Shown here piece by piece: positions 1-7,388 of a stretch of DNA of 64,000 nucleotides. A model generated the notes under the pieces. The model was not told the origin of the DNA and did not search any database. It saw nothing but the letters and a program-made list of their open reading frames with translations. Position numbers and translations under genes: made by a program. This DNA is from Paucidesulfovibrio longus DSM 6739. Lineage in GTDB: Bacteria; Desulfobacterota; Desulfovibrionia; Desulfovibrionales; Desulfovibrionaceae. Location of the stretch: assembly GCF_000420485.1 (NCBI RefSeq), contig NZ_ATVA01000016.1, positions 267,642-331,641 on the forward strand, given 5' to 3'. The stretch's first letter is position 1; each line of letters starts with the position of its first letter.

Positions 1-1461
1 CACGGCGAAGCCGCGCACCGGGCCGGTGCCGAATTGGTAGAGAATCATGGCGGCGATGACCGTGGTCACGTTGGCGTCCATGATGGTCAGCGTGGCGCGA
101 CCGTAGCCTTCCTGCACGGCGGCCTTGGGCGTCAGCCCTCGCCGCAGTTCCTCGCGGATGCGCTCGAAGATGATGACGTTGGCGTCCACCGCCATGCCCA
201 TCGTGAGGATGATGCCCGCAATGCCCGGCAACGTCAGCGTGGCGCCGAAGGCGCCCAGACCGGCCAGGATCAGGATGATGTTCAGCACCAGCACGATGTT
301 GGCGAAGAGTCCGGCGACCCCGTAGTAGATGACCATGAAGACGACCACGAGGGTCAGGCCGATGATGGCGGCGTTGATGCCCTTGTCGATGGACTCCTGT
401 CCCAGGGAGGGGCCGATGGTGGACTCGGCGGCCTTTTCAACCGGGGCGGGCAGCGCGTCCTTGAGCACCGTGACGAGGTCTTTGGCCTTCTGCACGGTGA
501 AGTTGCCGGTGATGCTCGCCCTGCCGCCGCCGATGCGCTCGTTGATCACGGGCGCGGAATACACCCGGCCGTCCAGGATGATGGCCAGCCGCTTGTTCAC
601 GTTGGCAGCGGTGACCTGCTCGAAGATGGTCGCGCCGCGGCTGTCGAGTTCGAGCATGACGTAGGGGCGGTTGTTGCGGTCGAACTGCGGCGCGGCGTCG
701 GCGATGTATTCGCCGGTGAGCACCGGGTTCTTGCGCAGCACGATGGGCGCGCCCGGATCGTCCTGCACGAAGGCGACTTCGTACTCGAGCGGGTTCTGGC
801 GGGCCTGCTCCACGCTGACGCCGGAGGCTTCGATCTTGAATTCGAGCTGGCCCATCTGGGTGATGACCTTGATGGCCTGCTCGGCATCTTCCATGCCCGG
901 CAGCTGAATCTGGATGCGGTTGCCTTCCTGCTCGCGGATGTCCGGCTCGACCACGCCGCGTCGGTCGATGCGGTTTCGGACGATTTCCACGGTCTGGCGC
1001 ATGGTTTCCGTCTTGAATCGTTCGATGTAATCGGGCGAAACAGTCAGGACGTAGCGCAGTCCGCCATTGGGCAGGGACTCGACGGAAGGCGTCATGATGG
1101 AGAAATTGTCGGAAATCACGTTGTCCAGGGTATCCTGGTGCGCAGTGTCATGAAGGTTTACTTCAATGGTGCCGTCGTCGAGAACCTTGGGGTTCAGGAA
1201 GCCGACGCCGCGTTCCTCGGCGTAGTCCTTGAGTTCCTGTGCCAGCCTGCGGAGCTTGGTGTCCACGGCCTTGTCCATGTTGACTTCCAGGGTCAGGAAA
1301 ATGCCGCCCTTGAGGTCAAGGCCGAGGTTGATGGCGTCGTGGGGCAGGATCTTTTCCAGGGCTGTACCTTTGACTCCCGGCAGAGAGGGCAGCGCGAGGT
1401 AAAAGCCCAGGAGTACGACCGCCACGGTCAGGATGATTTTCCAGCGCAGAATCGTATTCAT
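1..1461 (-). CDS. secD: SecD, protein-export membrane subunit (3' end cut by window edge)
   Basis: SecD pairs with SecF in the inner membrane and uses the proton gradient to help SecYEG complete export. Reading leftward from ATG at 1461, the frame is open for 487 codons to the window edge. It shows an N-terminal membrane segment (about residues 5-22, LRWKIILTVAVVLLGFYLAL), then the DLKGG motif (DAINLGLDLKGG), a large periplasmic P1 domain, and the TM region with the conserved GMAVDANVIIFERIREE motif near the break. An AAGGA-type ribosome site precedes the ATG. yajC lies directly upstream on the same strand, the usual yajC-secD-secF order. secF should follow off the left edge. Confidence 0.95.
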   Translation of the reverse strand, partial: MNTILRWKIILTVAVVLLGFYLALPSLPGVKGTALEKILPHDAINLGLDLKGGIFLTLEVNMDKAVDTKLRRLAQELKDYAEERGVGFLNPKVLDDGTIEVNLHDTAHQDTLDNVISDNFSIMTPSVESLPNGGLRYVLTVSPDYIERFKTETMRQTVEIVRNRIDRRGVVEPDIREQEGNRIQIQLPGMEDAEQAIKVITQMGQLEFKIEASGVSVEQARQNPLEYEVAFVQDDPGAPIVLRKNPVLTGEYIADAAPQFDRNNRPYVMLELDSRGATIFEQVTAANVNKRLAIILDGRVYSAPVINERIGGGRASITGNFTVQKAKDLVTVLKDALPAPVEKAAESTIGPSLGQESIDKGINAAIIGLTLVVVFMVIYYGVAGLFANIVLVLNIILILAGLGAFGATLTLPGIAGIILTMGMAVDANVIIFERIREELRRGLTPKAAVQEGYGRATLTIMDANVTTVIAAMILYQFGTGPVRGFAV

Positions 1462-1583
1462 TTAGAGTATCCTTGGCGAGGTTTCGCACATACGTACAGA
1501 CGCACGAAAGGCAAGTGCGGCCGGAGGACGGTAAGCCCGACGCAGCCGCATGCTTGCCCTTCGTCAAACGAGGTGGCGAACGC

Positions 1584-1940
1584 CTATTTGGCGTTGTCGA
1601 CCTTCACGGAAGCGTCGGCGGGGCCGGCGATGTATCCTCTGTTGATCTTGACGCGGACGTTCTCGGCGATTTCGACAGTCAGGATGTCCTGGTCGATTTC
1701 AGTGATGCGTCCATAGAAGCCGCCTCCGGTCATGACCTTGTCCCCGACCTTCATGGCCGCAAGCATTTCCTTGTGCTGCTTGGCCTTTTTCTGCTGCGGA
1801 CGGATGAGCAGAAAATAGAAAATGGCGAACATGAGAACGAGCATGGGCAGGGGACCGGCAAGCAGTCCGGCGAGGCCCTCGGGGGCTCCCTGTCCGCCCT
1901 GCGGGGCGGCGCCCATGGCGTGAGCGATGGAAGTGAACAT
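1584..1940 (-). CDS. yajC: YajC, preprotein translocase accessory subunit
   Basis: YajC is a small single-span membrane protein found with SecDF. The 118-residue product starts MFTSIAHAMG, has a short Gly/Pro-rich N-terminus, and one membrane helix (PLPMLVLMFAIFYFLLIRPQ). The family signature RPQQKKAKQHKEML follows, then a cytosolic domain with the typical GDKVMTGGGFYGRI motif. The frame is open upstream to 2093, but ATG 1940 is chosen because an AGGAGG ribosome site sits 6-7 bases before it and the homologous N-terminus begins here. It follows the glutamate synthase genes by 25 bases, so it may be co-transcribed with them. Confidence 0.95.
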   Translation of the reverse strand: MFTSIAHAMGAAPQGGQGAPEGLAGLLAGPLPMLVLMFAIFYFLLIRPQQKKAKQHKEMLAAMKVGDKVMTGGGFYGRITEIDQDILTVEIAENVRVKINRGYIAGPADASVKVDNAK

Positions 1941-1965
1941 GGATTCCTCCTGAAATCGATTCGTC

Positions 1966-2724
1966 TTAGGTCGGCACGTACATGTTGCCGTACGGACGGT
2001 GGGAGAAAGGCCGGACCTTGGTGAAGGACTCGGAGAGGATCTCTTCCGCGTCCAGTCCGAGTTCATCGGCGTAATCCCTGACGATTTCCTCAAGAACCTT
2101 CATGTCGGCGGTATCAACCGGCCGGGAGCGCAGTCCGGGTCCGAGCTGGTGCTCGGGAACTTCGCCCCGAATGTAGATCACGCCGCCGTGCATTCCGGTC
2201 CCAAGGCTTCGTCCCGTAATCGGCGCATCTGGCTTATCAGAAAACATTCCGAGAAGCAAAATAATTCCACCGGCCATATATTCGCCGAGGAAATCGCCCG
2301 CCTTGCCGCCGATGACGATGGTCGGCTGCTTGTCCAGGTAGGATTTCATGTGGATGCCGACGCGGTAGCCCACGTCCGTGCGGATGTAGATCTTGCCGCC
2401 GCGCATGGCGTAGCCCACCACGTCGCCGCCCATGCCGTCCACGACGATCTTGCCGTCGTCCATGGTGTTGCCGACGCCGTCCTGCACGTTGCCGTTGACT
2501 CGGATGATCGAGCCGCGCGTGAAGGCCGCAAGATCCTGGCCGGGCACGCCGTTGATCACGAATTTGTATTCGCCCTCAAGCCCGGTGGCGATGTAGCGCT
2601 GGCCGTTGACGTTGTTCAGGATGAACTCGGTCTTGCCTTCGCGGACCAGAGCGCGGATCTGCTCGTTGAACTGCTTGTAGTAGATATCGGTCGCGTCCAG
2701 GACCGCCTGGTTGTTCTTGGTCAT
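1966..2724 (-). CDS. Glutamate synthase, GXGXG (GltB C-terminal-like) subunit
   Basis: This 252-residue protein corresponds to the C-terminal right-handed beta-helix (GXGXG) domain of the large glutamate synthase subunit, encoded as a separate gene. The repeated glycine pattern is visible from about residue 75 to 185: GNVQDGVGNTM, GMGGDVVGYAMRGG, GGKAGDFLGEYMAGG, GTGMHGGVIYIRG. The domain is structural and helps position the FMN domain relative to the amidotransferase. It is the last gene of a five-gene set of split glutamate synthase modules and starts 3 bases after the amidotransferase gene, so the two are translationally close. The split architecture is typical of archaea and sulfate reducers. 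Confidence 0.9.
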   Translation of the reverse strand: MTKNNQAVLDATDIYYKQFNEQIRALVREGKTEFILNNVNGQRYIATGLEGEYKFVINGVPGQDLAAFTRGSIIRVNGNVQDGVGNTMDDGKIVVDGMGGDVVGYAMRGGKIYIRTDVGYRVGIHMKSYLDKQPTIVIGGKAGDFLGEYMAGGIILLLGMFSDKPDAPITGRSLGTGMHGGVIYIRGEVPEHQLGPGLRSRPVDTADMKVLEEIVRDYADELGLDAEEILSESFTKVRPFSHRPYGNMYVPT

Positions 2725-2727
2725 GCG

Positions 2728-3825
2728 TTATGCCTCCAGATCGACGATGACGGGCTCGCCCGCCTTGGGCATCCAGACCCGGTCGAGTTCCGGGCAGACC
2801 TTGCGCACTGCGGATTCCTCGCTGGACATGAAGACCTTGTTGTCCTTCTCGGCAACCAGCAGCGGACGCAGCTTGATGCGGTCGTTGAGCCCCCAGAGAC
2901 CCTGGCTGTTGCCCACCAGGATGGCGAAGGGGCCGTTGAGCATCCCCGGACCATAGGTCATGCGCAGCGCGGTGTAGACCTGCTTTTCCCGTTCGGGCAT
3001 GCGCTCGATCTCGTCCCAGAACGGCGGGGCGAAGACCTTGCTGCACATCTCGCGGGAGAGGCCGTGCTTGCGCACGAGCAGGTCGAGCTCGTAGGCCACG
3101 ACCTCGGTGTCCGTCATCATGGTGCAGAGATAGTCGTTTTCGCAAAGCCAGCGGCGGTTGATGCCGTAGGAGCTGATCTCGCCGTTGTGCACGATGGACC
3201 AGTCCAGCAGCGTGAACGGGTGCGCCCCGCCCCACCAGCCGGGGGTGTTGGTGGGAAAGCGGTTGTGCGCCGTCCAGATGTAGGCCTCGTATTCGTCCAC
3301 GCGGAAGAACTCCGCAATGTCTTCGGGAAAGCCCACGCCCTTGAACGCACCCATGTTTTTCCCGCTGGAAAAGACGAACGCACCGGGAACCGTGGTGTTG
3401 ATCTTCATGACCAGGGCGACCACGAAGTCCTGCTCTGCAAGGCCCTTGCAATCCTTGGGGCAAACGGCCTTGGGCGTGGCGAAGAAGCGCCAGACCACGG
3501 GCGGGTTCTTGATTACCGGGGTTTTCCGGGTGGGAATGGGTTCGTCGTGCTCCACGTCGAAATACTCGAAGATGATCTTCCGCGCGGACGCGAGCGAAGG
3601 CTCGTCGTCGCACATCAGATGCAACGCGTACTTGTCGGCGTGGTCCGGATAGATGCCGTAGGCGGCAAAACCGCCTCCCAGGCCGTTGCCCCGGTCGTGC
3701 ATGCAGGCCATGCCGTCGATGGGCACCTGGCCGGGAATCAACTCACGCTTGGTGTCGATGACTCCGAAGATGCCGCAGCCGGAGATGTCTTTCTGAAAAT
3801 CATAATATCTTTCAGGCGCTTTCAT
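2728..3825 (-). CDS. Glutamate synthase, class II glutamine amidotransferase subunit
   Basis: The product (365 residues) is a stand-alone Ntn-type glutamine amidotransferase, equivalent to the N-terminal domain of GltB. It releases ammonia from glutamine for glutamate formation. The likely nucleophile is the Cys of the CGIFGV motif at residue 17. The enzyme therefore needs removal of a 16-residue leader, or uses an internal start, to expose the N-terminal Cys. Other family landmarks are HDRGNGLGGGFAAYG, WTAHNRFPTNTPGWWGGAHPF and HNGEISSYG. It lies between the FAD oxidoreductase and the GXGXG subunit. Confidence 0.9.
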   Translation of the reverse strand: MKAPERYYDFQKDISGCGIFGVIDTKRELIPGQVPIDGMACMHDRGNGLGGGFAAYGIYPDHADKYALHLMCDDEPSLASARKIIFEYFDVEHDEPIPTRKTPVIKNPPVVWRFFATPKAVCPKDCKGLAEQDFVVALVMKINTTVPGAFVFSSGKNMGAFKGVGFPEDIAEFFRVDEYEAYIWTAHNRFPTNTPGWWGGAHPFTLLDWSIVHNGEISSYGINRRWLCENDYLCTMMTDTEVVAYELDLLVRKHGLSREMCSKVFAPPFWDEIERMPEREKQVYTALRMTYGPGMLNGPFAILVGNSQGLWGLNDRIKLRPLLVAEKDNKVFMSSEESAVRKVCPELDRVWMPKAGEPVIVDLEA

Positions 3826-3852
3826 CCCTTCTCCTCATACGCCGCCGCACGG

Positions 3853-5139
3853 CTAGTCCTTGTCCTGCCAGTTGGGATTCCAGGTCTCGTCGAAGAACCG
3901 ATCCGGCCACATCAAGACATCCGGCTGCCCCGAAGCCAGCTTCTGGCGCATCTCCGGGGTCAGGCTCATTTTGAACTTGATGAAGGCCGTGTACAGACCG
4001 GCCTGATCGATGTCGCCCACGAGCACATAGCCCACCAGCCGATTCTTGTGGAAGACGAGCTTTCTGTAGGTCTGCTTGCGTTCGTCCAGCGAGGCTTCGA
4101 TGTCGTAGCCCTGCTCGCCTTCGGGCGGGTTGACCGTGCCCACGGATATGGTCGGCAGTCCGTAGAAGCTGATGGAGTTCATGGCCAGGCCGCCGATGTA
4201 GGGCGTTTCCTTGGAGGCCATGTTCTTTCCGGCGCAGTAGCCCTGGTTGTAGGCGTTGGTCCAGATCGGCACCACGCGGTTCTCGCCGTGGAGCAGATCC
4301 CTTGCCTGGGCCACGTCGCCGGCGGCGAACACGTTTTCGTCGCTGGTGCGCATCAGGTCGTCCACCACGATGCCCCGGTCAACCTTGAGCCCTGCGGCGT
4401 TGGCCAGGTCCGTGTTCGGCACGACGCCGATGGCGATGACCACGATCTCCGTGGGGATGTAGGTTCCGTCCGTGCATTTCACGCCCAGAATCTTTCCGGA
4501 GGCGTCGCGTTCGATCTCTTTGGCGGAAACGCCGCAATGCACAGACAGACCGACTTCATCCAGCCGCCGCGCGGCCAGACGGGCCGCATTGGCGTCGAAG
4601 GCCAGCGAGAGGATGCGCGGCGAAAGCTCCAGAATCGCCACTTCAACGCCCCGGTCGAACAGGGATTCCGCAGCCTTGAGGCCGATGAGCCCGCCGCCGA
4701 TGACCACGGCCTTCTTCACGTCCTTGGCCAGGGTGATCATGGTCTGGGCGTGGTCGAGGTTGGTGAAGTTGTAGACGCCCTCGCCGTCCCCGCCGGGAAT
4801 GGGCGGGGTGAAGGGCTTGCCGCCCGTGGCGATGAGCAGCCGGTCGTAGGCGATGTCCTCGCCCTTGTCGGTCTTCACGACCTTGTGCGCGCGGTCGATG
4901 CCCGTGACCGTGGTGCCGAGACGCAGCTCGACATTGCTCTTGCGGTAGAATTCCTCGGGACGCAGCGCGAGCTGATCGGGGCTGATCTTTCCGGCCAGCA
5001 GATAGGAGATCAGCGGCCGTCCGTACGGAGCCGCCACTTCACTGCCGACGGCAATGATCTCGCTGGTCTTGTCGTGCTTGCGGATGCCCTCGATGGCACC
5101 GATGGTGGCCACTCCGTTGCCGATGAGTACGTATTTCAT
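3853..5139 (-). CDS. FAD/NAD(P)-dependent oxidoreductase of the glutamate synthase cluster
   Basis: A 428-residue pyridine-nucleotide-disulfide-type oxidoreductase. The N-terminus has the FAD-binding dinucleotide fold (YVLIGNGVATIGAIEGIR). A second glycine motif for NAD(P)H is at about residues 143-160 (VVIGGGLIGLKAAESL), and the FAD-closing motif DENVFAAGDVAQA follows. It resembles the NADH oxidase/rubredoxin reductase family rather than GltD. By position it probably feeds electrons to the ferredoxin and FMN subunits; the true donor cannot be read from the sequence. It starts 39 bases after the ferredoxin gene. Confidence 0.88.
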   Translation of the reverse strand: MKYVLIGNGVATIGAIEGIRKHDKTSEIIAVGSEVAAPYGRPLISYLLAGKISPDQLALRPEEFYRKSNVELRLGTTVTGIDRAHKVVKTDKGEDIAYDRLLIATGGKPFTPPIPGGDGEGVYNFTNLDHAQTMITLAKDVKKAVVIGGGLIGLKAAESLFDRGVEVAILELSPRILSLAFDANAARLAARRLDEVGLSVHCGVSAKEIERDASGKILGVKCTDGTYIPTEIVVIAIGVVPNTDLANAAGLKVDRGIVVDDLMRTSDENVFAAGDVAQARDLLHGENRVVPIWTNAYNQGYCAGKNMASKETPYIGGLAMNSISFYGLPTISVGTVNPPEGEQGYDIEASLDERKQTYRKLVFHKNRLVGYVLVGDIDQAGLYTAFIKFKMSLTPEMRQKLASGQPDVLMWPDRFFDETWNPNWQDKD

Positions 5140-5178
5140 GTCGCCCTCTTGGGTCTCTGTCGCGGTCGAATTGGCGAC

Positions 5179-5631
5179 CTAGTCGTCGCGGTCCTCGAAT
5201 TTCAGCGCCTTGTTCGGGCAGGCCTCGACACAGGCGGGGCCGCCTTCGCGGCCGTGGCACAGATCGCACTTGACGATCTTGTTCATCTTGGGGTGACGGC
5301 GGATGGCGCCGTACGGGCAAGCCATGAGGCAGGACCAGCAGCCCACGCACTTCTCGCGGTCGTAGACGGTCTCGCCCGTTTCGGGATCCTTGTGCAGCGC
5401 GCCCGAAATGCAGGCGGCGACGCAGGAAGGGTCGTCGCAATGGCGGCAGCTGATGGCCACGCATTCCGAGCCTTTCTGGAAGATCTTCTTGCACGGGGAG
5501 AGTCCGTCCTCGTCCCGCTCCTCGGTATAGGCGATGATCAGGTCGCCGGACTTGGAGTGGGCCGTCATGCAGGCCAGCTCGCAAATATGGCAACCGATGC
5601 AGTATTCTCTGTTCGGATACACTCGTTTCAT
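5179..5631 (-). CDS. 4Fe-4S multi-cluster ferredoxin subunit
   Basis: The 150-residue protein has the spacing of a HycB/DMSO-reductase-B type electron-transfer subunit with about four [4Fe-4S] clusters. Its Cys groups are CIGCHICELAC (residues 11-21), C-x3-CDDPSCVAAC, CVGCWSCLMACP, and CDLC...ACVEACP near the C-terminus. It is likely the wire between the FAD oxidoreductase downstream and the FMN synthase domain upstream. An ATG at 5631 starts 12 bases after the stop of the upstream gene. Confidence 0.9.
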   Translation of the reverse strand: MKRVYPNREYCIGCHICELACMTAHSKSGDLIIAYTEERDEDGLSPCKKIFQKGSECVAISCRHCDDPSCVAACISGALHKDPETGETVYDREKCVGCWSCLMACPYGAIRRHPKMNKIVKCDLCHGREGGPACVEACPNKALKFEDRDD

Positions 5632-5643
5632 GTTCGGCCTCCC

Positions 5644-7170
5644 CTACCTTCCGGCGTACTTGACGCCGAGGATGTCCAGTTCGGTGTCGTTCAGGCCCAC
5701 TCCCCGCAGCTTGTCGCGGTTGCCGCGCAGGCTCTCGATGGAGTTGAGGCCCATGCCGCCGAGCATTTCCTGGATTTCGTGGCTCCAGGCCTTGACCAGG
5801 TTGACCATCTTGGTGGAAGCCACGTCCGGGTTCTGGCGCTTGGAGAGCCGCGGGTCGTTGGTGGCGATGCCCCAGGGGCATTTGCCCGTGTAGCAGCGCC
5901 CGCAAAGCGTGCAGCCCACGGAGAGCAGCGTGGCCGTGCCGATGTACACGGCGTCCGCGCCGAGCGCGATGGCCTTGACCACGTCCGCGGAGCAGCGGAT
6001 GCCTCCCGCGGCGACCACGGAAGCCTTGTGGCGAATGCCTTCGTCGCGCAGCCGCTGGTCCACCGCGGCCAGGGCCAGCTCGATGGGAATGCCCACGTTG
6101 TCGCGGATCATGGCCGGGGCCGCGCCCGTGCCGCCGCGCATTCCGTCCACGGTGACGATGTCCGCTCCGGCGCGCACAACGCCCGAAGCGATGGCGGCCA
6201 CGTTGTGCACGGCGGCGATCTTGACCGAAACCGGCACGCGGTACTCGCTGGCTTCCTTGAGCGCGAAGATCAGCTGGAGCAGGTCTTCGATGGAGTAGAT
6301 GTCATGGTGCGGCGCCGGGCTGATGGCGTCGGACCCGATGGGGATCATGCGGGTTTCGGAAACCTTGTCGTTGATCTTCTCGCCGGGGAGGTGGCCGCCG
6401 ATGCCGGGCTTGGCTCCCTGGCCGACCTTGATCTCGATGCCGCAGCCCGCGTTCAGGTAGTCGCGGTGCACGCCGAAACGGCCCGAGGCGACCTGCACGA
6501 TGGTGTTGGCTCCGTACTTGAACAACGAGCGGTGCAATCCGCCCTCGCCCGTGTTGTAGACGGTGCCGAGTTCCGTGGCGGCGCGCGCCATGGCCCGGTG
6601 CAGGTTGAAGTTGATGGCGCCGAAGCTCATGGCCGCGAACATGATCGGCGTTGCCAGCTCGATCTGCGGGGTAAGCTCGGTTTTCAGGCTCGGCTTGCCG
6701 TCTTTGTCCACATTCAGCTCGATGCGGTCGGGCTTGGCGCCGAGGAAGGTCTTCAGCTCCATGGGTTCGCGCAGCGGGTCGATGGACGGGTTCGTGACCT
6801 GGCTGGCGTCGAGCAGCATGCGGTCCCAATAGATGGGAATGTCCACGGGGCTGCCCATGCCCGCCAGCAGCACGCCGCCGGTGTCCGCCTGTTTGTAGAT
6901 GTTCTGGATGAAGACCGGACGCCAGTTGGCGTTGGGTCGAAATTCAGAGGGGGTCCGACGAATCGTCAGGGCCGCCGTGGGACAGAGCGCCTCACAGCGG
7001 TGGCAGCCGATGCACTTGGTATTGTCGTGCATGACTTTTTGCCGGTTTTCGTCCCAGTAGTGCGCCTCGTAGGAGCACTGTCGAACACAGACCTGGCAGT
7101 TGATGCACCGGTCCTTGTCGCGTTCGATCTGAAATTCGTAGTAGTTTTTGTTGATAGGCTGAAACAGCAC
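5644..7170 (-). CDS. Glutamate synthase, FMN-binding synthase subunit with N-terminal ferredoxin domain
   Basis: Archaeal-type glutamate synthase central domain: it binds FMN and converts 2-oxoglutarate plus ammonia to glutamate. The N-terminus carries two [4Fe-4S] motifs (CINCQVCVRQC and CIGCHRCEALCP). The (beta/alpha)8 FMN domain follows (GEGGLHRS, GQGAKPGIGGHLPG, DGMRGGTGAAP), and a late Cys cluster GCTLCGRCYTGKCPWG matches the 3Fe-4S site of GltB. GTG at 7170 has an AGAGG site 8 bases upstream; an in-frame GTG at 7179 is the alternative start (511 residues). It is the first gene of the split glutamate synthase operon. Confidence 0.9.
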   Translation of the reverse strand: MLFQPINKNYYEFQIERDKDRCINCQVCVRQCSYEAHYWDENRQKVMHDNTKCIGCHRCEALCPTAALTIRRTPSEFRPNANWRPVFIQNIYKQADTGGVLLAGMGSPVDIPIYWDRMLLDASQVTNPSIDPLREPMELKTFLGAKPDRIELNVDKDGKPSLKTELTPQIELATPIMFAAMSFGAINFNLHRAMARAATELGTVYNTGEGGLHRSLFKYGANTIVQVASGRFGVHRDYLNAGCGIEIKVGQGAKPGIGGHLPGEKINDKVSETRMIPIGSDAISPAPHHDIYSIEDLLQLIFALKEASEYRVPVSVKIAAVHNVAAIASGVVRAGADIVTVDGMRGGTGAAPAMIRDNVGIPIELALAAVDQRLRDEGIRHKASVVAAGGIRCSADVVKAIALGADAVYIGTATLLSVGCTLCGRCYTGKCPWGIATNDPRLSKRQNPDVASTKMVNLVKAWSHEIQEMLGGMGLNSIESLRGNRDKLRGVGLNDTELDILGVKYAGR

Positions 7171-7350
7171 TGTGGACACCTCTCACGCGATGTTGGGTGG
7201 TTGCTCTGGGTGACGAATCCCCCATCATATCTTGGATAAGGAGGGTCAAAAAAGCACAAAGGACAGCGACGTGTCAATAGGCAATTTTTTAACAAAAAAG
7301 TGAAAGCAAGAGTGGTCGGTCTGAATTTGGATGGATAAAATGCGAAATAT

Positions 7351-7377
7351 GAAAAAGGGCCCCTTGCGAGGCCCTTT
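7351..7377 (-). terminator. Rho-independent terminator of glgP
   Basis: An 8-bp perfect stem (AAAGGGCC/GGCCCTTT, 7354-7361 with 7370-7377) and 8-base loop are followed on the minus strand by a run of five T. It lies 12 bases after the glgP stop and separates glgP from the glutamate synthase operon. Confidence 0.85.
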
Positions 7378-7388
7378 CGCGTAATTTG

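Noticed and set aside
34..1716. Plus-strand frame over secD
   Set aside because: The opposite strand gives an intact SecD with all motifs; this frame is its shadow.
1999..7239. A very long plus-strand open frame opposite the glutamate synthase genes
   Set aside because: It is antisense to five well-recognised genes, has Asp/Val/His/Ala-rich low-complexity composition typical of GC-rich shadow frames, and has no ribosome site or domain.
7240..7350. Riboswitch or leader before the glutamate synthase operon
   Set aside because: No conserved riboswitch core or stable structure could be recognised by eye; only AT-rich promoter-like sequence is present.
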